This document shows positions 54,379 through 64,000 of a stretch of 64,000 nucleotides of DNA, one piece after another (positions within the stretch are counted from its first letter, which is position 1; each line of letters opens with the position of its first letter). The position numbers and the translations under genes were made by a program. The stretch covers positions 1-64,000 of the forward strand of contig CANQFC010000001.1 in assembly GCA_947598155.1 (NCBI GenBank), written 5' to 3'. This stretch comes from an uncultured Clostridia bacterium. GTDB lineage: Bacteria; Bacillota; Clostridia; Oscillospirales; Acutalibacteraceae. The notes beneath the pieces are model-generated. The model searched no databases. It was not told the DNA's origin and saw nothing but the letters and a program-made list of their open reading frames with translations.

Positions 54379-55002
54379 ATGGCTAAATTATCGGTACTTG
54401 ATATGAAAGGCAAGAAAGTATCTGACATTGAGCTTAGCGATGAAATTTTTGCTATTGAGCCTAATATGTCCGCTATGCATCTTGTTGTAGTAAATTATTT
54501 GGCGAACCAACGTCAAGGCACTCAGTCAACTCTCACTCGTTCTGAGGTGTCCGGCGGCGGTAAGAAGCCTTGGAGGCAGAAAGGAACAGGCCGCGCAAGA
54601 CAGGGCTCGACAAGAGCTCCCCAGTGGTACCACGGCGGCGTTGCCCTCGGCCCGAAGCCCAGAGATTACGGTTTCTCAATAAACAAAAAGGTAAGAAGAC
54701 TTGCTATGAAGTCCGCTCTTTCATCTAAGGCGGCGGCCGACGAGATGATAATTCTTGACTCTCTTACATTGGACGCAATCAAGACAAAGGATGTTGTCGC
54801 GGTTCTCTCCGCTATCGGAGCCGGCAAGAAAACTCTTATCGTTCTTCCTGAGAAAAACGATATTGTTTACAGAAGCGCGAGGAATATTGCGGGCGTTAAA
54901 ACTACGCTTGTTAACACGCTTAACGTTTATGACATTTTAAACTGCGATAAAGTCGTAATTCTCAAGGATGCAGCTTCCAAAATAGAGGAGGTATACGCAT
55001 AA
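54379..55002 (+). CDS. rplD: Ribosomal protein L4
   Basis: 207 residues with [20 protein letters not shown] and [17 protein letters not shown], the extended loop of L4 that lines the exit tunnel. In E. coli, L4 also controls this operon. ATG 54379 is preferred over TTG 54370 because AAAGGAG lies upstream of both and L4 begins MAKL here. Stop overlaps the L23 start (TAATG). Confidence 0.98.
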   Translation: MAKLSVLDMKGKKVSDIELSDEIFAIEPNMSAMHLVVVNYLANQRQGTQSTLTRSEVSGGGKKPWRQKGTGRARQGSTRAPQWYHGGVALGPKPRDYGFSINKKVRRLAMKSALSSKAAADEMIILDSLTLDAIKTKDVVAVLSAIGAGKKTLIVLPEKNDIVYRSARNIAGVKTTLVNTLNVYDILNCDKVVILKDAASKIEEVYA

Positions 55003-55295
55003 TGAAACTTGCACAGGAAATTATTCTTGCACCCGTTATCACAGAAGAAAGTATGATGGGCATTGCGGATAAGAAATACGCGTTTAAGGTTGCGAAGGAC
55101 GCAACTAAGATTGACATTAAAAAAGCTGTTGAACAGCTTTTCGGCGTAAAGGTAGCAAAGGTTAACACCATGAACGTTAAAGGCCATCTTCGCCGTTACG
55201 GCCGTTTTGAAGGCTATACATCGGATTGGAAAAAAGCTTTTGTAACACTTACGGAGGATTCCAAGACGATAGAGTTCTTTGACGGAATTATGTAA
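55002..55295 (+). CDS. rplW: Ribosomal protein L23
   Basis: 97 residues, starting LAQEIILAPVITEESM, with RRYGRFEGYTSDWKKA at the C-terminal part. L23 sits at the tunnel exit and docks trigger factor and SRP. The start overlaps the L4 stop by one base, so translation is probably coupled. Confidence 0.97.
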   Translation: MKLAQEIILAPVITEESMMGIADKKYAFKVAKDATKIDIKKAVEQLFGVKVAKVNTMNVKGHLRRYGRFEGYTSDWKKAFVTLTEDSKTIEFFDGIM

Positions 55296-55298
55296 TTT

Positions 55299-55366
55299 TT
55301 ACGGGCGGTAAGGTATGGAGTTTCGGCATACTCCGCAAAGCTTCCCGTAAGGCAGTAAAAACTGCC
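55299..55366 (+). other. Structured spacer between rplW and rplB
   Basis: The 105-base gap is unusually large for this operon and folds well. TTACGGG/CCCGTAA encloses GGAGT/ACTCC, and a separate GGCAGT-AAAA-ACTGCC hairpin follows. It has no T tract. It may be an RNA processing site or a protein-binding element. Function is inferred. Confidence 0.5.
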
Positions 55367-55400
55367 CTCCCCAAACAAAACAGATAAGGAGTTGAAAGAA

Positions 55401-56234
55401 ATGTCGATTAGAGTCTATAAACCGACGTCAAACGGCAGACGCAATATGTCGGTTACAGATTATTCCGAGCTTTCAAAGGTCGCTCCCGAGAGAAGTCTTC
55501 TTGCTCCTCTCAAGAAAAACGCCGGCCGCAACAGCTATGGAAGAATTACAGTTCGCCACAAAGGCGGCGGAAATCGCAGAAAGTACCGTGTTATTGATTT
55601 TAAAAGAGATAAGACGGATGTTTCCGCAACAGTATTAACATTAGAGTACGATCCCAACAGGTCAGCTCATATAGCTCTTATTCAGTATGAGGACGGTGAA
55701 AAGAGATACATTCTCGCTCCCGTCGGCATCAAGGTAGGCGACAAGGTTGAAGCCGGTGCCGCAGCTGATATTAAGCCGGGCAACGCGCTTCCGCTTGCTA
55801 ACATTCCTACCGGTACGTTTGTACACAATGTAGAGCTTTACCCCGGAAGGGGCGGTCAGCTTGCAAGAGCGGCCGGCAACGCGGCGCAGCTTATGGCTAA
55901 AGAGAACGGAAACGCTCTTTTAAGACTTCCTTCAGGCGAGCTTCGCAATGTATCGGCTCTCTGTATGGCAACAATCGGAACAGTCGGCAATACGGACCAC
56001 GAAAACGTTAAAATCGGTAAAGCGGGCCGCACGCGCCACCTCGGCATCAGGCCGACAGTACGCGGTTCTGTAATGAACCCCAACGACCACCCGCACGGCG
56101 GCGGCGAAGGCAAGTCACCCGTAGGCCGTCCCGGTCCTTGCACACCTTGGGGCAAGCCTGCTCTCGGTTATAAGACCAGAGATAAGAAGAAGGCTTCAAA
56201 CAAGATGATAGTTAAACGCCGTAACGCTAAATAA
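55401..56234 (+). CDS. rplB: Ribosomal protein L2
   Basis: 277 residues with [31 protein letters not shown], and the catalytic-site region [17 protein letters not shown] (the conserved His near the peptidyl transferase centre is present). ATG 55401 follows AAGGAG. TTG 55392 is an unlikely alternative. Confidence 0.98.
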   Translation: MSIRVYKPTSNGRRNMSVTDYSELSKVAPERSLLAPLKKNAGRNSYGRITVRHKGGGNRRKYRVIDFKRDKTDVSATVLTLEYDPNRSAHIALIQYEDGEKRYILAPVGIKVGDKVEAGAAADIKPGNALPLANIPTGTFVHNVELYPGRGGQLARAAGNAAQLMAKENGNALLRLPSGELRNVSALCMATIGTVGNTDHENVKIGKAGRTRHLGIRPTVRGSVMNPNDHPHGGGEGKSPVGRPGPCTPWGKPALGYKTRDKKKASNKMIVKRRNAK

Positions 56235-56255
56235 TCGGAAAGGAGCTGTTTATAA

Positions 56256-56537
56256 ATGAGCAGAAGTACTAAAAAAGGACCTTATGTCGCTGAAAGCCTT
56301 ATGAAGAAGGTCCTTGAAATGAATAAAAACGGCGAGAAAATCGTCGTAAAAACTTGGAGCCGCAGCTCAACGATATTTCCGGATTTTGTAGGTCATACTT
56401 TCGCGGTTCATGACGGCAGAAAGCATGTTCCGGTTTATGTTACCGAGGATATGGTAGGCCATAAGCTCGGTGAGTTCGCTCCGACAAGAACATTTAGGGG
56501 CCATGCAGGCTCAAAAACATCAAACAACGGCAAATAA
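56256..56537 (+). CDS. rpsS: Ribosomal protein S19
   Basis: 93 residues, starting [18 protein letters not shown], with [19 protein letters not shown] and [13 protein letters not shown]19 forms a complex with S13 in the 30S head. Spaced 21 bases from L2 with AAAGGAG upstream. Confidence 0.98.
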   Translation: MSRSTKKGPYVAESLMKKVLEMNKNGEKIVVKTWSRSSTIFPDFVGHTFAVHDGRKHVPVYVTEDMVGHKLGEFAPTRTFRGHAGSKTSNNGK

Positions 56538-56558
56538 GCGAAAGGAGTGTATTAAATA

Positions 56559-56894
56559 ATGGAAGCAACAGCAAAGGCAACTTATGTGCGCATTGCGCCC
56601 CGTAAGGTTCAGATTGTTCTTGACCTTATCAGGAATAAGCCCTGCGATGAAGCTATGGCGATTCTCAAATACACACCTAAGGCTGCGTGTGAACCGCTTG
56701 AGAAGCTTTTGAAGTCAGCTATGGCAAATGCAGAAAACAACTACAATATGGATTCTTCAAGGCTCTATATTTCAGCCTGCACGGTAGACCAGGGTCCCAC
56801 TCTTAAGAGAATAAGACCCAGAGCTCAGGGCAGGGCTTACAGAATCAACAAGAAGACATCACACATCACACTTACCGTTAAGGAAGCGGAATAA
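56559..56894 (+). CDS. rplV: Ribosomal protein L22
   Basis: 111 residues with [19 protein letters not shown], the beta-hairpin segment, and [19 protein letters not shown]22 lines the exit tunnel, where macrolide resistance changes occur. Nothing unusual. Confidence 0.98.
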   Translation: MEATAKATYVRIAPRKVQIVLDLIRNKPCDEAMAILKYTPKAACEPLEKLLKSAMANAENNYNMDSSRLYISACTVDQGPTLKRIRPRAQGRAYRINKKTSHITLTVKEAE

Positions 56895-56915
56895 TCGAGG
56901 AGGAGGAAAAGTTAA

Positions 56916-57587
56916 ATGGGCCAGAAAGTTAATCCGACCGGTCTTAGAATCGGTGTTATTAAAGACTGGGAATCACGCTGGTATGCCAACAAGAAGGATT
57001 TTGCAGATACTCTTGTTTCGGACTACAAACTTCGTGAATATCTGCTTGAAACACTTGCTCCTGCCGGTGTTCCCAAGGTAGAAATTGAAAGAGACGCTAA
57101 GCGTGTGCGTATAAACATTCACTGCGCGAAACCGGGTATGGTTATAGGCCGTCAGGGCGCGGAGATTGAAAAGCTAAAAGAGATTTGCAAGAAAAAAATC
57201 GGCGGCGATAAAGAAGTTTTCATCAATATTGTTGAAATCAAGCAGCCAGACCTTGTTGCGCAGCTCGTTGCGGAGAACATTGCTTCACAGCTTGAAAGAA
57301 GAATTTCTTTCCGCCGCGCGCTTAAGCAGTCAATCGGCAGAACAATGAGACTCGGCGCAAGAGGCATTAAAGTACAGGTAAGCGGCCGTGTAGGCGGCGC
57401 TGAAATCGCCCGTACAGAACGCTATCATGAGGGCACAATTCCGCTTCAGACAATCCGCGCGGACATTGACTACGGCTTTGCCGAGGCCAAGACAACCTAC
57501 GGCCGTCTTGGCGTTAAGGTTTGGATTTACAACGGCGAAGTCCTTCATGAAAACCGTAAGCACAGCAAGGAAGGAGGCACAAAATAA
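56916..57587 (+). CDS. rpsC: Ribosomal protein S3
   Basis: 223 residues with [18 protein letters not shown], a KH domain ([15 protein letters not shown]) and the C-terminal [21 protein letters not shown]3 lies at the mRNA entry site and has helicase activity with S4. Its stop overlaps the L16 start. Confidence 0.98.
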   Translation: MGQKVNPTGLRIGVIKDWESRWYANKKDFADTLVSDYKLREYLLETLAPAGVPKVEIERDAKRVRINIHCAKPGMVIGRQGAEIEKLKEICKKKIGGDKEVFINIVEIKQPDLVAQLVAENIASQLERRISFRRALKQSIGRTMRLGARGIKVQVSGRVGGAEIARTERYHEGTIPLQTIRADIDYGFAEAKTTYGRLGVKVWIYNGEVLHENRKHSKEGGTK

Positions 57588-58012
57588 TGCTTTTACCTAA
57601 AAGAGTAAAGTACCGCAGAGTCCAGAGAGGACGTCTGACAGGTAAGGCTTCCAGAGGCACACAGGTTACTTACGGTGAGTATGGTCTTGTGGCTCTTGAA
57701 CCTGCATGGATTAAATCAAACCAGATTGAAGCGGCTCGTATCGCTATGACGAGATACATTAAGCGTGGCGGTCAGGTTTGGATTAAAATATTCCCCGATA
57801 AGCCGATTACAGAGAAGCCGGCAGAAACCCGAATGGGTTCAGGTAAAGGTTCTCCGGAATATTGGGTAGCGGTCGTAAAGCCAGGCCGTGTTATGTTTGA
57901 AATCGCAGGCGTTCCCGAAGAAACAGCGCGTGAGGCAATGCGTCTTGCGGCAAACAAGCTTCCTATCAAGTGCAAGTTTGTAACTAAAGCAGAACAGGGT
58001 GGTGAGCAGTAA
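57587..58012 (+). CDS. rplP: Ribosomal protein L16
   Basis: 141 residues with [32 protein letters not shown] and [20 protein letters not shown]16 is near the A site of the 50S subunit. Start and stop both overlap neighbours by one base (TAATG), indicating coupling. Confidence 0.98.
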   Translation: MLLPKRVKYRRVQRGRLTGKASRGTQVTYGEYGLVALEPAWIKSNQIEAARIAMTRYIKRGGQVWIKIFPDKPITEKPAETRMGSGKGSPEYWVAVVKPGRVMFEIAGVPEETAREAMRLAANKLPIKCKFVTKAEQGGEQ

Positions 58013-58215
58013 TGAAAGCAAGTGAGTTAAGAAAACTTTCCGCCAAAGAGTTGGATGCTAAGCTCTTAGAGTTAAAAGATGAGCTTTTCAAGCTTCGTTT
58101 TCAGGAAGCCATCAACCAACTCGAAAATCCGATGCGTATCAGTGCCGTAAAAAAGGACATTGCACGAGTAAAGACAATTATTCGTGACATTGAGCTTCAC
58201 GGCACGGATGCTTAA
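58012..58215 (+). CDS. rpmC: Ribosomal protein L29
   Basis: 67 residues: [18 protein letters not shown], then [17 protein letters not shown]. Usual length for L29, a two-helix protein near L23 at the tunnel exit. Starts within the L16 stop. Confidence 0.97.
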   Translation: MKASELRKLSAKELDAKLLELKDELFKLRFQEAINQLENPMRISAVKKDIARVKTIIRDIELHGTDA

Positions 58216-58236
58216 AGGTAAGGAGGGCGTTCAAAA

Positions 58237-58491
58237 ATGGAGAGAAACCTCAGAAAAACACAGGTTGGTATCGTAACAAGCGATAAGATGGATAAAACGG
58301 TCGTTGTATCAATCAAAGACAGAGTTAAGCATCCTCTTTACAGCAAAATCGTTAACAGAACCGTTAAAGTAAAGGCTCATGATGAAAATAACGAGTGCGG
58401 TATCGGCGACAGAGTATTATTGATGGAAACACGTCCTTTGTCGAAAGACAAGAGATGGCGTGTCGTTGAAATTATCGAGAAAGCAAAGTAA
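58237..58491 (+). CDS. rpsQ: Ribosomal protein S17
   Basis: 84 residues with [29 protein letters not shown] and [16 protein letters not shown]. Primary 16S rRNA-binding protein. AAGGAGG lies upstream. Confidence 0.97.
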   Translation: MERNLRKTQVGIVTSDKMDKTVVVSIKDRVKHPLYSKIVNRTVKVKAHDENNECGIGDRVLLMETRPLSKDKRWRVVEIIEKAK

Positions 58492-58509
58492 TTAAAGGAG
58501 GCAATCATT

Positions 58510-58878
58510 GTGATACAGCAGCAGACTTACCTCAAGGTTGCCGATAACACCGGTGCAAAAGAGATTATGTGCATCCGCGTTCTCGGTGGTTCAGGTAGAA
58601 GATATGCTAATATCGGCGATGTCATCGTAGCGTCCGTTAAAAAAGCGGCACCCGGCGGTGTTGTTAAAAAAGGCGATGTTGTTAAGGCGGTCGTTGTAAG
58701 GTCGGCAAAAGGCGTTCGCAGAGACGACGGTACTTACATTCGCTTCGATGAAAACGCAGCAGTTATTATAAAAGAAGACAAGACCCCCAGAGGTACACGT
58801 ATCTTTGGGCCGGTTGCAAGAGAGCTTCGTGACAAGGAATTTACAAAGATTCTGTCACTTGCTCCCGAAGTACTTTAA
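58510..58878 (+). CDS. rplN: Ribosomal protein L14
   Basis: 122 residues, starting [18 protein letters not shown], ending REKEF-like [16 protein letters not shown]. It uses a GTG start (AAAGGAGG upstream). L14 contacts L19 and the inter-subunit bridge B8. Confidence 0.97.
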   Translation: MIQQQTYLKVADNTGAKEIMCIRVLGGSGRRYANIGDVIVASVKKAAPGGVVKKGDVVKAVVVRSAKGVRRDDGTYIRFDENAAVIIKEDKTPRGTRIFGPVARELRDKEFTKILSLAPEVL

Positions 58879-58893
58879 GGAGGTGCCCCGATT

Positions 58894-59226
58894 ATGAATA
58901 ATAAGGTTCATGTAAAGAGCGGCGATACAGTTGTCGTTATCAACGGTAAAAACCGTGGCAAGCAGGGCAAGGTCCTTGAGGTCAGCCCCAAAGAGGGTAA
59001 GGTTATTGTTGAAGGCGTAAATATGGTAACAAAACACGTTAAGCCCCGTCAGATGGGCGAACCCGGAGGCCTTATTAAGGCGGAGAGCGCTCTGTATGCC
59101 GATAAGGTTCAGCTTATTTGCCCAAAGTGCGGCAAGGCAACAAGAGTAGGCCACGCCATTGACCCCAAAACGGGCAAAAAGATGCGTGTTTGCAAAAAAG
59201 CCGGTTGCGGCGCTATGTTTGAATAA
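58894..59226 (+). CDS. rplX: Ribosomal protein L24
   Basis: 110 residues with the KOW motif ([20 protein letters not shown]) and [25 protein letters not shown]...CKKAGC pair suggests a zinc site at the C-terminus. L24 initiates 50S assembly. Confidence 0.97.
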   Translation: MNNKVHVKSGDTVVVINGKNRGKQGKVLEVSPKEGKVIVEGVNMVTKHVKPRQMGEPGGLIKAESALYADKVQLICPKCGKATRVGHAIDPKTGKKMRVCKKAGCGAMFE

Positions 59227-59240
59227 GGAGGAACAAAATA

Positions 59241-59783
59241 ATGGCAGCAAGACTTAAAGAAATGTACAAAGCCGACGTTGTTCCTGCTCTTCAGAAGAAG
59301 TTTAACTATAAGAGCGTTATGGAAATTCCCAAGCTTGATAAAGTTATTATTAACGTTGGCTGCGGAGAGGCAAGGGATAACGCGAAGGTTATTGACTCAA
59401 TTATGGCTGACCTTGCGGCAATTACAGGTCAAAGACCCGTTAAATGCGTTGCAAAGAAGAGCGTCGCTAACTTTAAACTCCGCGAAGGAATGGTTATCGG
59501 AGCTAAGGTAACCCTCAGAGGCGAGAGAATGTATGAATTTGTTGACAGATTCTTCAACCTTGCACTTCCGAGAGTCCGTGACTTCAGAGGTATAAATCCC
59601 AACTCGTTTGACGGCAGGGGCAACTATGCTATGGGCGTTAAAGAGCAGTTGATTTTCCCTGAAATCGATTATGACAAGATAGACAAGGTTCGCGGTATGG
59701 ACATCTGCTTTGTAACAACCGCAAACACAGACGAAGAAGCAAAAGAGCTCCTCACCCTTATGGGTGCGCCGTTCGCAAAGTAA
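59241..59783 (+). CDS. rplE: Ribosomal protein L5
   Basis: 180 residues with MARLK-like start [18 protein letters not shown], the [20 protein letters not shown] region and [21 protein letters not shown]5 binds 5S rRNA. The spacing of 14 bases and AAGGAGG site fit the operon. Confidence 0.98.
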   Translation: MAARLKEMYKADVVPALQKKFNYKSVMEIPKLDKVIINVGCGEARDNAKVIDSIMADLAAITGQRPVKCVAKKSVANFKLREGMVIGAKVTLRGERMYEFVDRFFNLALPRVRDFRGINPNSFDGRGNYAMGVKEQLIFPEIDYDKIDKVRGMDICFVTTANTDEEAKELLTLMGAPFAK

Positions 59784-59795
59784 GGAGGGTTTCAA

Positions 59796-59981
59796 GTGGC
59801 TAAAAAATCAATGAAAGTTAAGCAGGCAAGGCCGGCTAAATATTCAACAAGAGCATACAACAGATGCAAAATCTGCGGCAGACCACATGCATACCTTCGT
59901 AAGTACGGCGTATGTCGTATCTGCTTCAGAGAGTTAGCACACGCAGGTCAGATTCCAGGCGTTAAAAAATCAAGCTGGTAA
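59796..59981 (+). CDS. rpsZ: Ribosomal protein S14, zinc form (type Z)
   Basis: 61 residues with two CxxC pairs ([20 protein letters not shown]), which make it the zinc-binding C+ form common in Firmicutes. GTG start at 59796 after AAGGAGG. It assembles late into the 30S head. Confidence 0.97.
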   Translation: MAKKSMKVKQARPAKYSTRAYNRCKICGRPHAYLRKYGVCRICFRELAHAGQIPGVKKSSW

Positions 59982-59994
59982 GGAGGAGAAAAAT

Positions 59995-60393
59995 ATGCAA
60001 ATCACTGATTCCATCGGCGATATGCTCACAAGAATCCGCAATGCGAATTCCGCAAAGCATGACACCGTAAAAATACCGGCGTCAAATATGAAAAAATCTA
60101 TTGCCCAGATTCTTCTTGATGAAGGTTATATAAAAGGATTCAAGGTAGAGGAAGACGGTAAACAGGGCGTTATTGAGATTGAGCTTAAATACGGCCCCAA
60201 CAAATCGTCTGTACTCACCGGTTTACGCAGAGTCTCCAAACCCGGTCTGCGTATTTATACAAATTGCGAGGATATGCCCAAGGTTATGAAAGGCCTCGGA
60301 ATCGCAATCCTCTCAACACCTAAGGGTGTTATGACAGATAAAGAGGCTCGCAAGGCAAATGTCGGCGGCGAGGTTCTCGCATTCGTTTGGTAA
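59995..60393 (+). CDS. rpsH: Ribosomal protein S8
   Basis: 132 residues with [28 protein letters not shown] and [16 protein letters not shown]8 binds the central domain of 16S rRNA and, in E. coli, represses the spc operon. AAGGAGG upstream. Confidence 0.98.
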   Translation: MQITDSIGDMLTRIRNANSAKHDTVKIPASNMKKSIAQILLDEGYIKGFKVEEDGKQGVIEIELKYGPNKSSVLTGLRRVSKPGLRIYTNCEDMPKVMKGLGIAILSTPKGVMTDKEARKANVGGEVLAFVW

Positions 60394-60406
60394 GGAGGTA
60401 CAGTAA

Positions 60407-60952
60407 ATGTCACGTATAGGCAGAAAACCCATTGCGGTTCCCGCAGGGGTTGAAGTTAAAATCGACGGCAGCACTGTTACCGTTAAGGGCCCCAAGGGCA
60501 CGCTTACCCAAACAGTGCACAGCAATATGAAGGTTGAGATGAACGGCTCCGAAATAACCGTTACCCGTCCCGATGACAGCAATTTAAACAAGTCGCTTCA
60601 CGGTCTTACCCGCACGCTTATCGCAAATATGGTAGAGGGCGTTGAAAAGGGATTTTCTAAGGAACTTGAGGTTAACGGCGTAGGTTACCGTGCCGCTAAG
60701 CAGGGCAAAGACCTTGTTCTTAACGTAGGTTTTTCACACCAGGTAACGGTAAGTGAGATAGACGGTATTACAATCGACGTTCCGACGCCTAATAAAATAG
60801 TTATTTCCGGCCCCGATAAGCAGAAGGTAGGCCAGTTCGCGGCGGAAGTCCGTGAAAAGAGACCCCCCGAACCTTATAAGGGCAAGGGTATAAAATATGC
60901 CGATGAGCATATCCGTCGTAAAGAAGGTAAAGCCGGTAAGGGCGGTAAATAA
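60407..60952 (+). CDS. rplF: Ribosomal protein L6
   Basis: 181 residues with [25 protein letters not shown] and the C-terminal repeat [21 protein letters not shown]6 is in the factor-binding region. Normal length, AAGGAGG upstream. Confidence 0.98.
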   Translation: MSRIGRKPIAVPAGVEVKIDGSTVTVKGPKGTLTQTVHSNMKVEMNGSEITVTRPDDSNLNKSLHGLTRTLIANMVEGVEKGFSKELEVNGVGYRAAKQGKDLVLNVGFSHQVTVSEIDGITIDVPTPNKIVISGPDKQKVGQFAAEVREKRPPEPYKGKGIKYADEHIRRKEGKAGKGGK

Positions 60953-60970
60953 TAGGAGGAGTTTTAAGTT

Positions 60971-61330
60971 ATGGTTACAAGACCGGATTCTAACAAAGCC
61001 AGACTCAAAAGACACAAGAGAGTCCGCGCTAAAATTTCAGGCACAGCGCAGTGCCCTCGCCTTAATGTGTTCCGTTCTCTCCAGCATATTTACGCTCAGC
61101 TTATTGACGACGAGGCAGGCGTAACGCTTGTTTCTGCTTCAACAACGGAGAAGGATTTTACACAGTACGGCGGAAACAAAGAGGCTGCCAAAAAGGTTGG
61201 CGAGCTTCTTGCGGAACGCGCAAAGGAAAAAAATATTACAGATGTTGTATTTGACCGCGGCGGCTATGTATATCAAGGCAGAGTCGCATCGCTCGCAGAG
61301 GGTGCCCGCGAGGGCGGTCTCAACTTCTAA
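60971..61330 (+). CDS. rplR: Ribosomal protein L18
   Basis: 119 residues with [37 protein letters not shown] and [15 protein letters not shown]18 binds 5S rRNA with L5. AGGAGG upstream. Confidence 0.98.
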   Translation: MVTRPDSNKARLKRHKRVRAKISGTAQCPRLNVFRSLQHIYAQLIDDEAGVTLVSASTTEKDFTQYGGNKEAAKKVGELLAERAKEKNITDVVFDRGGYVYQGRVASLAEGAREGGLNF

Positions 61331-61347
61331 GAAAGGAGAAAATCACA

Positions 61348-61848
61348 ATGGCTAAAATTGACGCTTCAGGCATTGAACTTCAGGAAAGAGTAGTTGCTAT
61401 CAACCGTGTTTCCAAAACCGTAAAAGGCGGCCGTATTATGAAATTCTCCGCTTTAGTAGTTGTTGGCGACGGAAACGGCATCATAGGTTTCGGACTCGGC
61501 AAATCAAGCGAAGTACCGGACGCTATCCGCAAGGGTATTGAGGACGCGAAGAAAAATCTTATTAAAGTTGCTCTCAAAGGAACGACTATCCCGCATGAGA
61601 TAACGGGTAAATACGGCGCAGGCGTAGTTTTACTTAAACCCGCCGCTCCCGGTACAGGCGTTATCGCCGGCGGCCCGGTTCGTGCCGTTATCGAAATGGT
61701 TGGCATTAAGGATATTCGTTCAAAGGCACTTCGTTCAAATAATCCCTGCAATGTAGTCCGCGCTACCGTTGACGGCCTTTCAAAGCTGCGCAACGCAGAT
61801 GAAGTTGCGGCCATCAGGGGTAAGTCAGTTAAAGAAATTTTAGATTAA
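61348..61848 (+). CDS. rpsE: Ribosomal protein S5
   Basis: 166 residues with [19 protein letters not shown], the [12 protein letters not shown]-type segment and [20 protein letters not shown]5 is near the mRNA entry site and affects accuracy. AAAGGAG upstream. Confidence 0.98.
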   Translation: MAKIDASGIELQERVVAINRVSKTVKGGRIMKFSALVVVGDGNGIIGFGLGKSSEVPDAIRKGIEDAKKNLIKVALKGTTIPHEITGKYGAGVVLLKPAAPGTGVIAGGPVRAVIEMVGIKDIRSKALRSNNPCNVVRATVDGLSKLRNADEVAAIRGKSVKEILD

Positions 61849-61861
61849 GGAGCGTGTTCAT

Positions 61862-62041
61862 ATGGCAAACGTAGAAGTAAAACTCGTAAAGAGTCTTATC
61901 GGTTCAAAGAAAGACCAGATTGCCACTGCCCATGCACTTGGTCTCAGAAAAATCGGAGATAAGGCAATTCAGCCGGACAATGCTCCGACTCAGGGTAAAA
62001 TTAAAAAGATTTCACATCTTATAGAGGTTACTAAGGCTTAA
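61862..62041 (+). CDS. rpmD: Ribosomal protein L30
   Basis: A 59-residue protein, starting [19 protein letters not shown], with [13 protein letters not shown] and [11 protein letters not shown]. Typical L30 length and place between S5 and L15. It has AAGGAG upstream (61850-61855), and the L15 site AAGGAGG begins at its stop. Confidence 0.96.
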   Translation: MANVEVKLVKSLIGSKKDQIATAHALGLRKIGDKAIQPDNAPTQGKIKKISHLIEVTKA

Positions 62042-62053
62042 GGAGGTGCTAAT

Positions 62054-62494
62054 ATGAAATTGCACGAACTCGCTCCGGCAGCAGGTTCTAAGAAGGATGT
62101 TAAACGCATTGGCCGCGGTCCCGCTTCAGGACAGGGCAAAACAGCCGGTAAAGGTCATAAGGGTCAGAAAGCCCGCGCGGGCAGAGGTATGCGTCCCGGC
62201 TTTGAGGGCGGCCAGATGCCTTTGCAAAGACGCCTTCCCAAGCGTGGATTTAACAACATCTTCGCAAAGGAAATCGCGGCGGTTAACGTTTCGTCGCTTA
62301 ACGTATTTGATGACGGCGCCGTTGTTGACGCTGAGGCACTCATTAACGCAGGCCTCATTAAGAAAACTCTTGACGGAGTAAAAGTTTTGGGAAACGGCGA
62401 TATAAGCAAGAAACTTACTGTAAAAGCAAACGCTTTCTCGGAAGCCGCAAAGCAGAAGATTGAAGCAGTAGGCGGAAAGGCTGAGGTGATTTAA
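62054..62494 (+). CDS. rplO: Ribosomal protein L15
   Basis: 146 residues with [38 protein letters not shown] and [12 protein letters not shown]15 is a late 50S assembly protein with a long Gly/Arg-rich extension. Two bases separate its stop from secY. Confidence 0.98.
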   Translation: MKLHELAPAAGSKKDVKRIGRGPASGQGKTAGKGHKGQKARAGRGMRPGFEGGQMPLQRRLPKRGFNNIFAKEIAAVNVSSLNVFDDGAVVDAEALINAGLIKKTLDGVKVLGNGDISKKLTVKANAFSEAAKQKIEAVGGKAEVI

Positions 62495-62496
62495 CC

Positions 62497-64000
<1,504 letters not shown>

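Overview
The window reads as chromosome from a low-to-mid GC Firmicute, most likely a Clostridia member of the Oscillospiraceae/Lachnospiraceae type. This rests on the purine-rich Shine-Dalgarno sites, frequent GTG/TTG starts, the zinc-type S14, the canonical S10-spc-secY-adk order, and the Gram-positive style Tad and type VII (T7SSb) genes. No species can be named from sequence alone.

Layout: (1) 67-474 is a stable-RNA cluster: tRNA-Lys, tRNA-Glu, an unlinked 5S rRNA and tRNA-Asn. (2) 430-51260 is a genomic island of about 50.8 kb. It is bounded by a perfect 45-bp direct repeat of the 3' part of tRNA-Asn (430-474 and 51216-51260). A broken tyrosine recombinase lies just inside the left end (725-1245, minus strand), and the ancestral tRNA terminator sits just outside the right end. 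(3) 51337-52901 holds a HIT protein, a frameshifted GNAT gene and an intact GNAT gene. (4) 53001-64000 is the S10-spc ribosomal operon, from a leader with an attenuator-like hairpin through rpsJ to secY and the start of adk.

The island cargo is one integrated surface system. Operon A (3338-15378) has a PP2C phosphatase, a membrane Ser/Thr kinase, two membrane proteins and a 2825-residue Ig-repeat surface protein. Next come a LytTR response regulator and an AgrC-like histidine kinase (15532-17534). Operon B (17636-21445) has a second kinase, a second PP2C and the CpaF/TadA ATPase. Operon C (21583-36633) has TadZ/CpaE, TadB, TadC, a Flp1-like pilin, prepilin peptidase, pseudopilins, two FHA-domain proteins and a second CpaE-like ATPase. 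Operon D (36746-44981) has the YukD/EsaB ubiquitin-like protein, the EssC ATPase with two FHA domains, two small helical partner proteins, an LXG effector and a DUF4176-like protein. A WXG100 protein (45362-45658) and zinc-ribbon, OmpA-like and DUF805 genes follow.

Two features tie the parts together. All four operons carry the same direct repeat (TTTTTACA, then TTTT[G/A]AC, exactly 21 bp apart) about 36 bp upstream of a -10 element. That fits LytTR-type binding and suggests control by the island's own regulator. Second, a short [E/G]TTVL motif recurs in linkers of three island proteins, next to two kinases, two phosphatases and FHA domains. This suggests a phosphothreonine/FHA circuit linking Tad pilus and type VII-like secretion. 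EssA, EssB and EsaA are not recognisable in the window.
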